Assembly: GCA_002213445.1 (NCBI GenBank)
Contig: NJIE01000003.1
Coordinates: 372,001-436,000 of the forward strand
Direction: 5' to 3'
DNA length: 64,000 nucleotides
Origin: Xenophilus sp. AP218F
GTDB taxonomy: Bacteria > Pseudomonadota > Gammaproteobacteria > Burkholderiales > Chromobacteriaceae
Of the stretch, positions 1-8,222 are shown piece after piece. The stretch's first letter is position 1. The number at the start of each line of letters is the position of its first letter. A program made the translations under genes and the position numbers. A model generated the notes under the pieces. That model did no database searches and had not been told where the DNA came from. It saw only the letters and a list, made by a program, of their open reading frames with translations.

Positions 1-41
1 GCAGCGACGGCCCGGCGGCCAAGCGTCTGGCGCAACGCTGA
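1..41 (+). CDS. C-terminal end of an unidentified protein (partial)
   Basis: The first 41 bases can be read as the last codons of a plus-strand gene, ending ...SDGPAAKRLAQR and TGA at 39-41. The reading is supported by GC-rich codon use and by a strong terminator beginning about 20 bases after the stop. Too little is present to name a family; almost the whole gene lies outside the window. Confidence 0.5.
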   Translation, partial: SDGPAAKRLAQR

Positions 42-61
42 CGCCCCGCGCGACGCGAAAA

Positions 62-89
62 AGCCGACGCGGCGCGTCGGCTTTTTTTT
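62..89 (+). terminator. rho-independent terminator of the leftmost gene
   Basis: A perfect 9-bp stem (62-70 with 74-82) has a 3-base loop and is followed by eight T. A run of A precedes it, so it may also stop minus-strand transcripts from the methyltransferase ending at 107. Confidence 0.85.
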
Positions 90-106
90 GGGCGCGACCG
101 TCTCGC

Positions 107-928
107 TCAGTAGGCGAAACGCTCGCGCAGATCCATCAGGTTCAATTCGTCCAGAATCGCCAACTGGCGCTCGCGGGCGCTGGCTTTGCCCTTGCCGGTT
201 TTCTTGGCGATGATCAGCTCGTTCTTCATCGAGTGCTCCCAGCCCACCAGCTCGGTGACGGTCAACTGGTAGCCGCGCGCCTCCAGCTGCAGGCAGCGCA
301 GCACATTGGTCAGCTGGCTGCCGAACTCGCGGGTGTGGATGGGATGGCGCCACAGCTCGGACAAGGGCGTCTTGCCGAAGGTCTCGTTCTTCTTCTGGCG
401 CAGCACGCTGGCCACTTCGGCCTGGCAGCACGGCACCAGCACGATGTACTGGGCGTCCTTGGCCAGCGCGAAGCGGATGGCGTCGTCGGTGGCGGTATTG
501 CAGGCGTGCAGCGCGGTGATGATGTCCACCTGCGCCGGCAGCTCGGCCGAGGTGATCGACTGCTCCACGGTGAGATTGAGAAAGCCCATGCGCTCGAAGC
601 CCAGGCGCTCGGCCAGTTCGCGCGACCTGTCCACCAGCTCCTGGCGGGTTTCCACGCCGTAGACATGGCCGGCGGACTTGTCCTTTAGGAACAGGTCGTA
701 GAGGATGAAGCCCAGATAGGACTTGCCGGCGCCGTGGTCGGCCAGCGTCATCGCGCCTTTTCTGTCCAGCACGTCGGCCATCAGGGGTTCGATGAACTGG
801 TACAGGTGATACACCTGCTTCAGCTTGCGGCGGGTATCCTGGTTGATCTTGCCGTCGCGGGTGAGGATGTGCAGCTCTTTGAGCAATTCCAGCGACTGCT
901 GCGGTTTGATTTCGGGAATCAGGCTCAT
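107..928 (-). CDS. class I SAM-dependent methyltransferase (Methyltransf_32-like)
   Basis: The 273-residue cytoplasmic protein has an N-terminal helical region followed by a Rossmann methyltransferase fold. The SAM-binding glycine loop reads LADHGAGKSYLGF, and a later strand ends in VPCCQAEV, as in the broad Methyltransf_32 group. I started it at 928 rather than at an upstream ATG because AGGAGG lies five bases before this ATG. It stands alone: the next minus-strand gene upstream ends its message about 100 bases away. The substrate cannot be read from the sequence; small-molecule, tRNA or protein methylation are all possible. The fold is confident, the role is not. Confidence 0.8.
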   Translation of the reverse strand: MSLIPEIKPQQSLELLKELHILTRDGKINQDTRRKLKQVYHLYQFIEPLMADVLDRKGAMTLADHGAGKSYLGFILYDLFLKDKSAGHVYGVETRQELVDRSRELAERLGFERMGFLNLTVEQSITSAELPAQVDIITALHACNTATDDAIRFALAKDAQYIVLVPCCQAEVASVLRQKKNETFGKTPLSELWRHPIHTREFGSQLTNVLRCLQLEARGYQLTVTELVGWEHSMKNELIIAKKTGKGKASARERQLAILDELNLMDLRERFAY

Positions 929-1028
929 GGCGGCCTCCTGCAAAAACAATGCCGCATTGTAGCAGAGCCGCCGGACCGCCCGGCGGCGGGGCGCGCCAGG
1001 CCGGCCTCGCGGCCGGCGGCGGCGCGGG

Positions 1029-1688
1029 CTACTTGCTGACCGCTTCCTGCTCGACCACCATGTCCAGCACCCAGCGCTTGGACGGCGCGTCCGCCGGCGG
1101 GTTGGCCACGGCGATTTCCTTGATGCGCAGGCGATAGGCGACGCCCGGTTCGGGTTTGAAGCCTTCGATCTCGCCGTAATGATTCAGCCACGGCTGGGAC
1201 TTGTCCTCGCGCACCTGCAGGCACTGCATCGGCGCCACGCCGACGCACGGCTTGCGTTCGGCCGCGACGTAGATCAGCTTTCGCACGCCCTCCGGCTGCC
1301 TGGCGAAGCGCAGCGTCTCCTGCCCCGCCTGCAAGGTCAGCACCTCGCCCTGCAGGCTGAGCGCCGGCTTGGCCGCCAGCAGCTTGCCCAAAGCCTGGTC
1401 GCGCCGCATCGCCTCCGGCGCGCACATCATCATGGTCGACGCCAGCGGCCCGACCTGCAGACGGTCGCCATCCAGCGTGAAGCCGCCGAACATGCCGTTG
1501 CAGCCCTCGCCGGCGCGCGCCGACAACTGCCGCTCCTTGATGTCCAACCGAATCGGCGCGGCGCTGTCCTGCTGCAGCCACTCGCCATTCAGGCGGGAGG
1601 CGTCCGCAAGCGGGGCCGGCGTGGTGGCGGCGCAGCCGGCCAGCGCCAGCAAAACGGCCGCGCCCAAGGGCAAGCGCAGGGAAATCAT
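1029..1688 (-). CDS. META/DUF4377-domain lipoprotein, first of a tandem pair
   Basis: A 219-residue envelope protein. The signal peptide ends in a lipobox (LALAGC), so a lipid-anchored periplasmic location is expected. The first half is a META (HslJ-like) domain, with the family's asparagine-glycine turn in a CNGMFGGF stretch and a later MMMCAPEAM segment. The second half, from about residue 130, matches the DUF4377 pattern (heat-shock HslJ C-terminal type). An AAGGA site seven bases before the ATG at 1688 favours this start over two slightly longer ones. HslJ proteins are linked to heat and antibiotic tolerance; the exact function here is unknown. The gene just upstream is a diverged paralogue. 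Confidence 0.8.
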   Translation of the reverse strand: MISLRLPLGAAVLLALAGCAATTPAPLADASRLNGEWLQQDSAAPIRLDIKERQLSARAGEGCNGMFGGFTLDGDRLQVGPLASTMMMCAPEAMRRDQALGKLLAAKPALSLQGEVLTLQAGQETLRFARQPEGVRKLIYVAAERKPCVGVAPMQCLQVREDKSQPWLNHYGEIEGFKPEPGVAYRLRIKEIAVANPPADAPSKRWVLDMVVEQEAVSK

Positions 1689-1757
1689 AAGCATTCCTTC
1701 AAGGATTTTAAACTTTTCAGACCGCAATCCGTCGCTCCGGTTCCCCGCGGACCGCGA

Positions 1758-2453
1758 TCAAGGCTGCCGCGTCGCGGTTTCGCTGAACACCACCCGCTCC
1801 AGCGTCCAGCGCACCGGGCCCTGGCCCGGCCCGGCCAGTTGCAGCGCGCCGCGCAGCTTCAGGTAATAGGTCACGCCCGCCTCCGGCTTGAAGCCGTCGA
1901 TGCCGCCCGCCAGTCTGGCCCAGGGCTGATCTTCCCCCGCGCGCGCTTCCAGGCAGGCGGCGGCGTCGCCGCAAGCGCCCACCCGCACGTAACGATAGGC
2001 GAGGCCGTTGTCGGGCAAGGGCGCGATCGGCGCCGCCAACGGCGACATCGGCCGCACCGCGTCCATCTTGCCGCTGTTTTCCGGCTGGCTGACGAAGCGC
2101 TCGAAGCGGTATTCGCCGCCTTCGCCCTTGAGCGTCAGGTGCTGGGCCTTGCCGTCCGGCAGGATGCGGAACGGCGCGGACAGCAATTTGAGAAACCCCT
2201 GCTCGGTTCGCATCATCGGCGGCGGACACAGCATGCGGGTGGTCGCCACCTGGTTCTTGCCGTCTTGCTGGCTCAGGATGAAGCGGTTGCAGCCGGCGAA
2301 ACCGCTGATCTTGCCCTCGTCGAAGCGCAGCGTCGGCGCTTTGCCTTCGGCCTTGGGCGAAACCAGCTGCCATTCGGTGCCTTGCAGATTGGGCATCGCC
2401 AGCGCGGGCAGGCTGGCGGAACAACCAAGAAGAATAAGGGCGATCCTGTTCAT
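1758..2453 (-). CDS. META/DUF4377-domain secreted protein, second of the tandem pair
   Basis: The 231-residue protein has the same two-domain order as its downstream neighbour: a META domain with FAGCNRFIL and MLCPPPMM segments, then a DUF4377-like half containing GIDGFKPEAGVTYYLKL, close to the neighbour's GEIEGFKPEPGVAYRLRI. The N-terminus is ambiguous. It can be read as a lipoprotein (ILLGC) or as a cleaved signal peptide ending ALA before MPN. GGAG five bases before the ATG at 2453 sets the start. The two genes lie about 70 bases apart on the same strand and look like an old tandem duplication. Probably an envelope stress or quality-control protein, by family only. Confidence 0.78.
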   Translation of the reverse strand: MNRIALILLGCSASLPALAMPNLQGTEWQLVSPKAEGKAPTLRFDEGKISGFAGCNRFILSQQDGKNQVATTRMLCPPPMMRTEQGFLKLLSAPFRILPDGKAQHLTLKGEGGEYRFERFVSQPENSGKMDAVRPMSPLAAPIAPLPDNGLAYRYVRVGACGDAAACLEARAGEDQPWARLAGGIDGFKPEAGVTYYLKLRGALQLAGPGQGPVRWTLERVVFSETATRQP

Positions 2454-2626
2454 ATCCGCTCCAAGTATCATAAAAGACTAATTTAGAATACACCGGAGAC
2501 CGCGCCCTTCCAACCGGACCGGCCGCGGGAAATGCTAACAGATATGAAGGCGGAATCGCGCGCGCGGCAGGGCAGGCCCGGCGCAGTCGCCGGGCGAAGG
2601 CATGCGCCGGGCCGGATTGGCGGCGC

Positions 2627-3466
2627 TCAGCCGCCGTCGGCTTCGTCCGGCCAGTAGTGCTTGTCCGGCGTGGAGCGCGCGCCGAAGATGGCTTGTCCCA
2701 CCCGCACCACGGTCGCGCCTTCCTCGATGGCGATCTCGAAATCGCCGGACATGCCCATCGACAACTCATCCAGGCCGACGCTGGCCGGCGCGCTCTGGCG
2801 CAACCGGTCGCGCAGATCGCGCAGCAGGATGAAGCACCGGCGCACGCGCTCGGCCTCGGCCGAAAACAGCGCCAGCGTCATCAGGCCGCGCACCCGCAGG
2901 GCCGGAAACGCCGGCAGCGCTTGCAGAAAATCCGCCACCTGCTCGGGCGCGAGCCCGTACTTGCTGGCCTCGCCCGAGGTGTTGACCTGCACGAACACGT
3001 CCAGCGAGCGGCCCTCCGCCTGCAAGCGCCGCTCCAGCGCCTCGGCCAGCCGCAGGCTGTCCAGCGCCTGGAACTCGCTGGCGAAACGCGCCACCAGCTT
3101 GGCCTTGTTGGTTTGCAGATGGCCGATCACCGACCAGTTCAGATCGGCGAGATCCGCCATCGCCTGCCATTTGCCGTGCGCCTCCTGGATCTTGTTCTCG
3201 CCCAGCAGCCGGCAGCCGGCGGCGTAAGCCATGCGGATATGCGTCTCGTCCATGGTCTTGCTCACTGGCAGCAGCCGCACCCCGGCCGGGTCGCGGCCGA
3301 CGCGGCGGCAGGCGGCGTCGATGCGCGCCCGCGTCGCGGCCAGGTTGGCGCGAAAGTCGTCGACGCTGACCGCCTTGGGATAGCGGCCGTGCCGCTCGTG
3401 CCAGGTTGGCGTATCGCGTTCCAGCGCCGGCTCGGCGGCTTCGCGGTCGAATAAGGTCGTCATCAT
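2627..3466 (-). CDS. YggS/PROSC-type PLP-binding protein, N-terminally extended paralogue
   Basis: A 279-residue fold-III PLP protein of the YggS family, which buffers cellular pyridoxal phosphate and affects amino-acid and vitamin B6 balance. The PLP lysine is K70 in PVSKT, and GENKIQE, VIGHLQTNK, ELSMGMSGDFE and the C-terminal VRVGQAIFG are typical family blocks. It carries about 34 residues before the point where ordinary YggS begins. Its ATG overlaps the stop of the BenE gene by four bases (ATGA), so translation is coupled. A standard-length YggS sits in the usual proC-yggT setting at 39301-39993, so this is a specialised second copy. What it does with the transporter is unknown. Confidence 0.88.
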   Translation of the reverse strand: MMTTLFDREAAEPALERDTPTWHERHGRYPKAVSVDDFRANLAATRARIDAACRRVGRDPAGVRLLPVSKTMDETHIRMAYAAGCRLLGENKIQEAHGKWQAMADLADLNWSVIGHLQTNKAKLVARFASEFQALDSLRLAEALERRLQAEGRSLDVFVQVNTSGEASKYGLAPEQVADFLQALPAFPALRVRGLMTLALFSAEAERVRRCFILLRDLRDRLRQSAPASVGLDELSMGMSGDFEIAIEEGATVVRVGQAIFGARSTPDKHYWPDEADGG

Positions 3467-4710
3467 TTGGCCTCCGCTTCGGCCACCGCCGCCGGCGCGC
3501 CCTGCCCGGCCGGCTTCGCCGCGCGTCGCGGCCAGCGGCCATTGAGCGCCGCGTAGGCGGCCAGGCCGATCAGCAGGCCCCAGAACGCGCCGCCTATGCC
3601 CAGCAGCTTGATGTTGGCGGCCGCCGCCAGGAAGGTGATCAGCGCGGCCTCGCGCGATTTGGCGTCGGCCATGGCGCTGGCGAGGCTGCCGCCTATGGTG
3701 CCAAGCAGGGCCAGGCCGGCCAGCGTGGTGATGAAGGTGGCGGGAAAGGCCATGAACACCGCGGCGAGTGTCACGCCGAACACGCCCACCAGGATGTAGA
3801 ACACGCCGGCGGCGATGCCGGCCACCCAGCGCTTGGACGGATCTTCGTGCGACTCGCGGCCGGTGCAGATGGCGGCGGTGATGGCGGCGATGTTGAAAGC
3901 GTGCGAGCCGAACGGCGCCATCAGCAGCGAGCCCAGGCCGGTGATGGTGACGATGGGATTGGCGCTGGTGCGAAAGCCGTCGTTGCGCAGCACCAGCATG
4001 CCGGGCATGTACTGGCCGGTGAGCGTGATCAGGAACAGCGGCAAGGCCACGCTGAGCAGGGCGTTGAAGGAAAATTCCGGCATGGTGAATACCGGCGCGG
4101 CGAACTTGAGCGCCAGTCCGGACAGGTCCACCCGCCCTTGCAGCAGCAGGAAGGCCAGGCCCAGGCTCAGGATGCCGACCACGGCGTAGCGGGCGGTGAA
4201 GCGCTTGAGCACCACGTAGGCCACGATCAGCAGCCCGGCCAGCACCGGGTCCACGCTCACGCCGCCGAAGGCGCCGATGCCGAACTGCAGCAGGATGCCG
4301 GCCAGCAGGCCGGACGCCACCCCAGGCGGAATCAGGCGGATGACCTTTTCAAAGCTGCCGGACAGGCCCAGCGCGACAAAGGCCGCGGCCGAGATCAGGT
4401 AGGCGCCCACGGCCTCGGCGTAGGGCACCGAACCCAGCGCGGTGACCAGAAAGGCCGCCGCCGGGGTGGACCAAGCGGTAATGATGGGTTCGCGGAACAT
4501 CCAGCTGAGCGCAAGGCCGGTAAGTCCGACGCCGATGGATACCGACCACACCCAGGAGGCGGTCAATTCCGGGCTGAGACCCGCCATCTTGGCGGCCTGG
4601 AACACCAGGATGAAGGTGCCGCCGTAATTGACGATGACCGAAATCAGGCCGGCGACGACAGGGTGGAGGAGGTCGCCGGGCGTGAGGGGGGATGAGCGTG
4701 AGTGAGACAT
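3463..4710 (-). CDS. benE: BenE-family benzoate/H+ symporter-like inner-membrane transporter
   Basis: The 415-residue polytopic membrane protein has about twelve hydrophobic segments and BenE-type features: ITAWSTPAAAFLV near residue 80, an IPPGVASGLLAGILL segment and PFGSHAFNIAAITAAICTG in the second half. BenE proteins import benzoate with protons, but many homologues sit outside aromatic pathways and their substrates are untested. No benzoate catabolic gene is nearby. Instead it is coupled to a YggS-like PLP protein. The start at 4710 gives the usual family length and follows a modest AAGAG site; an in-frame ATG further upstream is less likely. The transporter family is confident, the substrate open. 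Confidence 0.85.
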   Translation of the reverse strand: MSHSRSSPLTPGDLLHPVVAGLISVIVNYGGTFILVFQAAKMAGLSPELTASWVWSVSIGVGLTGLALSWMFREPIITAWSTPAAAFLVTALGSVPYAEAVGAYLISAAAFVALGLSGSFEKVIRLIPPGVASGLLAGILLQFGIGAFGGVSVDPVLAGLLIVAYVVLKRFTARYAVVGILSLGLAFLLLQGRVDLSGLALKFAAPVFTMPEFSFNALLSVALPLFLITLTGQYMPGMLVLRNDGFRTSANPIVTITGLGSLLMAPFGSHAFNIAAITAAICTGRESHEDPSKRWVAGIAAGVFYILVGVFGVTLAAVFMAFPATFITTLAGLALLGTIGGSLASAMADAKSREAALITFLAAAANIKLLGIGGAFWGLLIGLAAYAALNGRWPRRAAKPAGQGAPAAVAEAEAK

Positions 4711-4762
4711 GGCAAGCGGCTCTTTCTGGCAAGGGTGGGCGCCGGGTACGGCTGAAACCGGT

Positions 4763-4793
4763 TTTATACCGCTCAAGTGGACTGCAATGTCAT
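4763..4793 (-). promoter_or_regulatory. candidate sigma-70 promoter for benE-yggS2
   Basis: On the minus strand ATGACA (4788-4793) is followed 18 bases on by GTATAA, overlapping TATAAA (4763-4768). It lies about 55 bases upstream of the BenE start, in the only AT-rich patch of this intergenic region. Confidence 0.35.
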
Positions 4794-4845
4794 GACGCTT
4801 TCACGCCGGAGGGCAGACCACTTTTCCGGATGCCGGCGCCGCCGC

Positions 4846-5925
4846 TCAACCGCGCCGGCGCTGGAAATCGTCCATGAATGCGATCAGGGCCTCCACCGCG
4901 GCCGGCGGCACGGCGTTGTACAGGCTGGCCCGCGCGCCGCCCACCGCCGAATAGCCTTGCAACCCCTTGAGGCCGGCGGCGTCCGCTTCGCCGAGGAAGC
5001 GCCGTTCCAGTTCGGCGTCGCCCAGCGTGAACGGCACGTTGTTGATGGAGCGGTAGGGCTTGCGCACCCGGTTGCGGTAAAAGCCGCCGCTGTCGTCTAT
5101 CGCCTGGTAGAGACGGTCGGCCTTGGCCTGGTTGGCGCGGTATAGCGCCGCCACGCCGCCGCTGCGGCGTATCCACTTGAGCGTCAGGCCGGCGAGATAC
5201 CAGGAAAACGTCGCCGGGGTATTGAGCATGGAGCCGGCCTGCGCCAGCCGCGCGTAGTTGAGAATGTCGGGCGTGGCCGGCGGCGGCTCGACCAGCAGGG
5301 CCTCGTCCACGATCACCACCGTCACCCCGGCCGCGCCGATGTTCTTTTGCGCCGCGGCGTAGATCAGGCCGTGCCGGGCCACGTCCAGCGGCTTGGACAG
5401 CAGGCTGGAGCAGGCGTCGCACACCAGCGGAACGGCGGCTTGCGGCGCGGCGGGAAACTGCACGCCGTGGGCCGTCTCGTTCTCGGTGTAATGCAGATAG
5501 GCGGCGGCGGGGTCGAGCCGCCATTCGGAGGCGTCGGGAATGCGGTCGAAGCCGAAAGCCTGGCCGCTGGCGGCCACCCTGACTGCGCCATGCCGCCGCG
5601 CCGCTTCGATGGCCTTGCCCGACCAGTGGCCGGTATGCAGATAGTCGGCGGTTTTGCCGCGCAGCAGATTCATCGGCACCTGGGAGAACTGCATCGCCGC
5701 GCCGCCTTGCAGGAACAGCACCCGATAGCGGGCCGGAATGTCCAGGATGGCGCGCAGGTCCTGTTCCGCCTCGCTCGCCACCCGCAGGAACAGCTCCGAG
5801 CGGTGGCTGATCTCCATCACCGACATGCCGCTGCCGGCAAAGTCGAAAAATTCCTCATGCGCCTGCTGCAGCACTTCGATGGGCAGCGCGGTGGGACCGG
5901 CGCTGAAATTGTGCGACCTCGCCAT
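4846..5925 (-). CDS. serC: phosphoserine aminotransferase
   Basis: The 359-residue PLP-dependent class V aminotransferase converts 3-phosphohydroxypyruvate to phosphoserine in serine synthesis. It also makes 4-phosphohydroxythreonine for the DXP-dependent route to pyridoxal phosphate. Family signatures are FSAGPTALP at the N-terminus, EISHRS, FLQGGAAMQF, TGHWSGKAI, and the PLP lysine K194 in AAAQKNIGAAG. A GGGAG site supports the ATG at 5925 and gives the normal family length. It is divergent from a MocR-type PLP-dependent regulator 129 bases away, which suggests PLP-responsive control of this step. Confidence 0.96.
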   Translation of the reverse strand: MARSHNFSAGPTALPIEVLQQAHEEFFDFAGSGMSVMEISHRSELFLRVASEAEQDLRAILDIPARYRVLFLQGGAAMQFSQVPMNLLRGKTADYLHTGHWSGKAIEAARRHGAVRVAASGQAFGFDRIPDASEWRLDPAAAYLHYTENETAHGVQFPAAPQAAVPLVCDACSSLLSKPLDVARHGLIYAAAQKNIGAAGVTVVIVDEALLVEPPPATPDILNYARLAQAGSMLNTPATFSWYLAGLTLKWIRRSGGVAALYRANQAKADRLYQAIDDSGGFYRNRVRKPYRSINNVPFTLGDAELERRFLGEADAAGLKGLQGYSAVGGARASLYNAVPPAAVEALIAFMDDFQRRRG

Positions 5926-6054
5926 GCGACTCCCGCCCTTGTCTCGACGCGGCCGCCGCGCCGGGGCGCGCCGCGAATCTGGTAGTGATGAAAACAGTCT
6001 AAAGGTAGAATGGCCAGCCGCGGCAGACCATTGTAATTTCAATCGGCATACCAC
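5926..6054. promoter_or_regulatory. divergent serC / MocR-regulator control region
   Basis: The region contains two GGTAG-centred direct repeats 23 bases apart (5981-5990 and 6004-6013), about two helical turns, a spacing typical of MocR operators. It also contains an ATTG...CAAT dyad at 6030-6043. No textbook -35/-10 pair is clear for either gene. The operator role is inferred from position and from known MocR biology. Confidence 0.4.
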
Positions 6055-7554
6055 ATGGCAAAGTCATTTGAGCTGGACACCCTGAAAATGCGCCTGAACG
6101 ACGCGAACTGGCAGCAACTGGACCTGCATCAACGCATCCAGCGCGCCTTGCGCGCCCTGATCCTGGACGGCGCGCTTGGCCCGGGCGTGAAACTGCCGGC
6201 CACCCGTTCGCTGGCGCAATCGCTGGGCCTCGCTCGCGACACCGTGGAGAACGCTTACGTGCAGCTGCATCGCGACGGTTTCATCGTGCGGCGGGAAGGC
6301 TCGGGCAGCTACGTCTCCGAGGCGATAGGCGCGGAATTGAAAGGCGGCGCCCGCCGCCGCGCCAGGCAACAGGAGCACCGCCGCGGCGCGCCGCCGCCCG
6401 GCTCGGGCCTGAGCCGGCGCGGCCGGCTGATTTTCGAGAGCGGCGGCGTCGCCGATCAGCAAGCGGTCAAGGCCTTCGCCACCGGCCTGCCCGAAACCCG
6501 CACCTTTCCCACCGACGTCTGGGAACGCCTGCAGCGCCAGGTATTGAAGAGCTGCCGCAGCAACGTGCTGCTGCACGGTGACCCGCAAGGCGCCGAGCCG
6601 CTGCGCAAGGCGATCGCCGACTACCTCAATCTGGAGCGCGGGGCCAAGGTCTCCGCCGAGCAGATCCTGGTGCTCAGCAGCACCCGCCAGGCGCTGTTCC
6701 TGTGCGCCCAATTGCTGGTGGACGCCGGCAAGGCCATCATGATGGAAAACCCCGGCTATTTCGGGGCCAGGAAAGCCTTCGAATCGGCGGAGGCTCGCAT
6801 CGTCCCCATCGACGTCGACGAGCAAGGCATACGCGTCGACCTCTTGCGCGCCGACCGCAGCGGCGCCAACGCCGTTTACCTGACGCCGTCGCACCAGTAC
6901 CCCACCGGCGCCACCCTGTCGCTGGAGCGCCGCCTGGAGCTGATCGGCTGGGCCGCCGAAACCGGCAAGTGGATCATCGAGGACGACTACGACAGCGAGT
7001 TCCATTACGACGGCTTGCCCACCGCCTGCGTCCAGGGGCTGGACGCGCGCCAGCGCACCATCTATCTGGGCACCTTCAGCAAAACGCTCTACCCCGGCCT
7101 GAGAATGGGCTACATGGCCGTGCCGCACGAACTGGTCAGCGCCTTCACCTTCGCGCGCAGCATCATGGACGGGCACACGCCGCCCATCCTGCAGCTCACC
7201 CTGGCGCGCTTCATGGAAGACGGCCACTACAACGCCCACATCCGCGCCATGCGCAAGCTGTACGCCGGCCGCCGGGAGGCGATGCTGGCGGCGATAGACC
7301 GCCACCTCGCCGGCATCGTCGTCCCGCTGCGGCCGCAGGGCGGCTTGCAGATACCCTGTTTGCTGCAGGCCGGCTGGTCGGAGGCGGAAACCATCCGCCA
7401 AGCGGCGGCCGCCGGCGTGCAATTGCCCGGCCTCAGCCGCCTCTACGCCGGCGAAGAAAAGCGCCAGGGCTGGCTGCTGGGCTACGCCTCGCTCGCCGCC
7501 CACGAGATCGAAGCGGCCATGTCGCGGCTGGCGCAGGCCTTGCGCGCCCCCTAG
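6055..7554 (+). CDS. MocR/PdxR-type transcription regulator (GntR helix-turn-helix plus aminotransferase domain)
   Basis: The 499-residue protein has a GntR winged helix at about residues 20-88 (LPATRSLAQSLGLARDTVENAY), an arginine-rich linker to about 125, and a fold-I aminotransferase-like domain to the end. The PLP lysine is K343 in TFSKTLYPGLRMGY, with EDDYDSEFHYD before it. MocR proteins bind PLP as effector or cofactor and usually control a neighbouring, often divergent, gene. The obvious target is serC, on the other side of a shared 129-base region. PdxR members control vitamin B6 synthesis, which would fit SerC's second role. There is no strong ribosome binding site before the ATG. 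Confidence 0.9.
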   Translation: MAKSFELDTLKMRLNDANWQQLDLHQRIQRALRALILDGALGPGVKLPATRSLAQSLGLARDTVENAYVQLHRDGFIVRREGSGSYVSEAIGAELKGGARRRARQQEHRRGAPPPGSGLSRRGRLIFESGGVADQQAVKAFATGLPETRTFPTDVWERLQRQVLKSCRSNVLLHGDPQGAEPLRKAIADYLNLERGAKVSAEQILVLSSTRQALFLCAQLLVDAGKAIMMENPGYFGARKAFESAEARIVPIDVDEQGIRVDLLRADRSGANAVYLTPSHQYPTGATLSLERRLELIGWAAETGKWIIEDDYDSEFHYDGLPTACVQGLDARQRTIYLGTFSKTLYPGLRMGYMAVPHELVSAFTFARSIMDGHTPPILQLTLARFMEDGHYNAHIRAMRKLYAGRREAMLAAIDRHLAGIVVPLRPQGGLQIPCLLQAGWSEAETIRQAAAAGVQLPGLSRLYAGEEKRQGWLLGYASLAAHEIEAAMSRLAQALRAP

Positions 7555-7763
7555 GCCGCGGCCGGCCCCGGTCGGCAAAGTGGCCTGACGGTCCTGCTCA
7601 AACTGGTTTGACCCGGCACAATATTTACACGGTATAAATCGCTTCCTGAACCGGACCCGCGCCCGGCTGCGGCATGGCTCCGCCGACGCGCCGCGCATGG
7701 CCCTCCACGACAGGAGCGCAAGGGTTCGGATTGCCTTCATTCCCATTCTTCAAGGAGCCGAAC

Positions 7764-8108
7764 ATGGTTGTTGTCTTATTTGAGTTGCAAGCGATGCCGG
7801 GCCAGAATCAGACCTATGTCGATCTGGTCAACGACCTGACGCCGCTGCTGTTGCCGATGGAAGGCTTCGTCTCGGTGGAGTGCTTCCAGAGCACGCAGAA
7901 TCCGGAAAAGGTGATGTCTGTCACCACCTGGCGCGACGAAGCCGCCGCGATCCAGTGGCGCAACGTCTCCGCGCACCTGACCGCGCAGAAGGCCGGCCGC
8001 AACAAGATCTTCAAGGACTATCGCGTGCGGGTGACTTCCGTGCTGCGCGATTACGGTCTGCACGAACGCAAGCAGGCGCCGGAAGACAGCCTGATCGGCC
8101 GCCACTAG
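7764..8108 (+). CDS. antibiotic biosynthesis monooxygenase (ABM)-fold small protein
   Basis: A 114-residue dimeric alpha-beta barrel protein beginning MVVVLFELQAMPGQ, with the usual VSVECFQS and VMSVTTWRDEAA blocks. These small ABM/YgiN-like proteins oxidise quinols or small aromatics or degrade haem-like substrates; here the substrate is unknown. AAGGAG seven bases before the ATG at 7764 sets the start; an in-frame upstream ATG has no such site. The gene is monocistronic, preceded by about 200 bases and closed by a terminator. Confidence 0.8.
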   Translation: MVVVLFELQAMPGQNQTYVDLVNDLTPLLLPMEGFVSVECFQSTQNPEKVMSVTTWRDEAAAIQWRNVSAHLTAQKAGRNKIFKDYRVRVTSVLRDYGLHERKQAPEDSLIGRH

Positions 8109-8126
8109 GCGCCGCGCCCCACCGGA

Positions 8127-8152
8127 AGAGTTTGAGCGATCAAGCTCTTTTT
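8127..8152 (+). terminator. rho-independent terminator of the ABM-fold gene
   Basis: An 8-9 bp stem with one G-T pair (8127-8135 with 8140-8148), loop GCGA and a T run to 8152, 19 bases after the stop codon. Confidence 0.8.
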
Positions 8153-8171
8153 CATGGGAAAGCCGTCCATG

Positions 8172-8200
8172 AAAAAGCCGCCGGCGCAAACGCCGGCGGC
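8172..8200 (-). terminator. rho-independent terminator of the pnt operon
   Basis: A perfect 10-bp GC-rich stem (8177-8186 with 8191-8200) with a 4-base loop. On the minus strand it is followed by five T. It lies 23 bases after the pntB stop. Confidence 0.9.
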
Positions 8201-8222
8201 TGTGCCCACAATGCCGCGCAGC

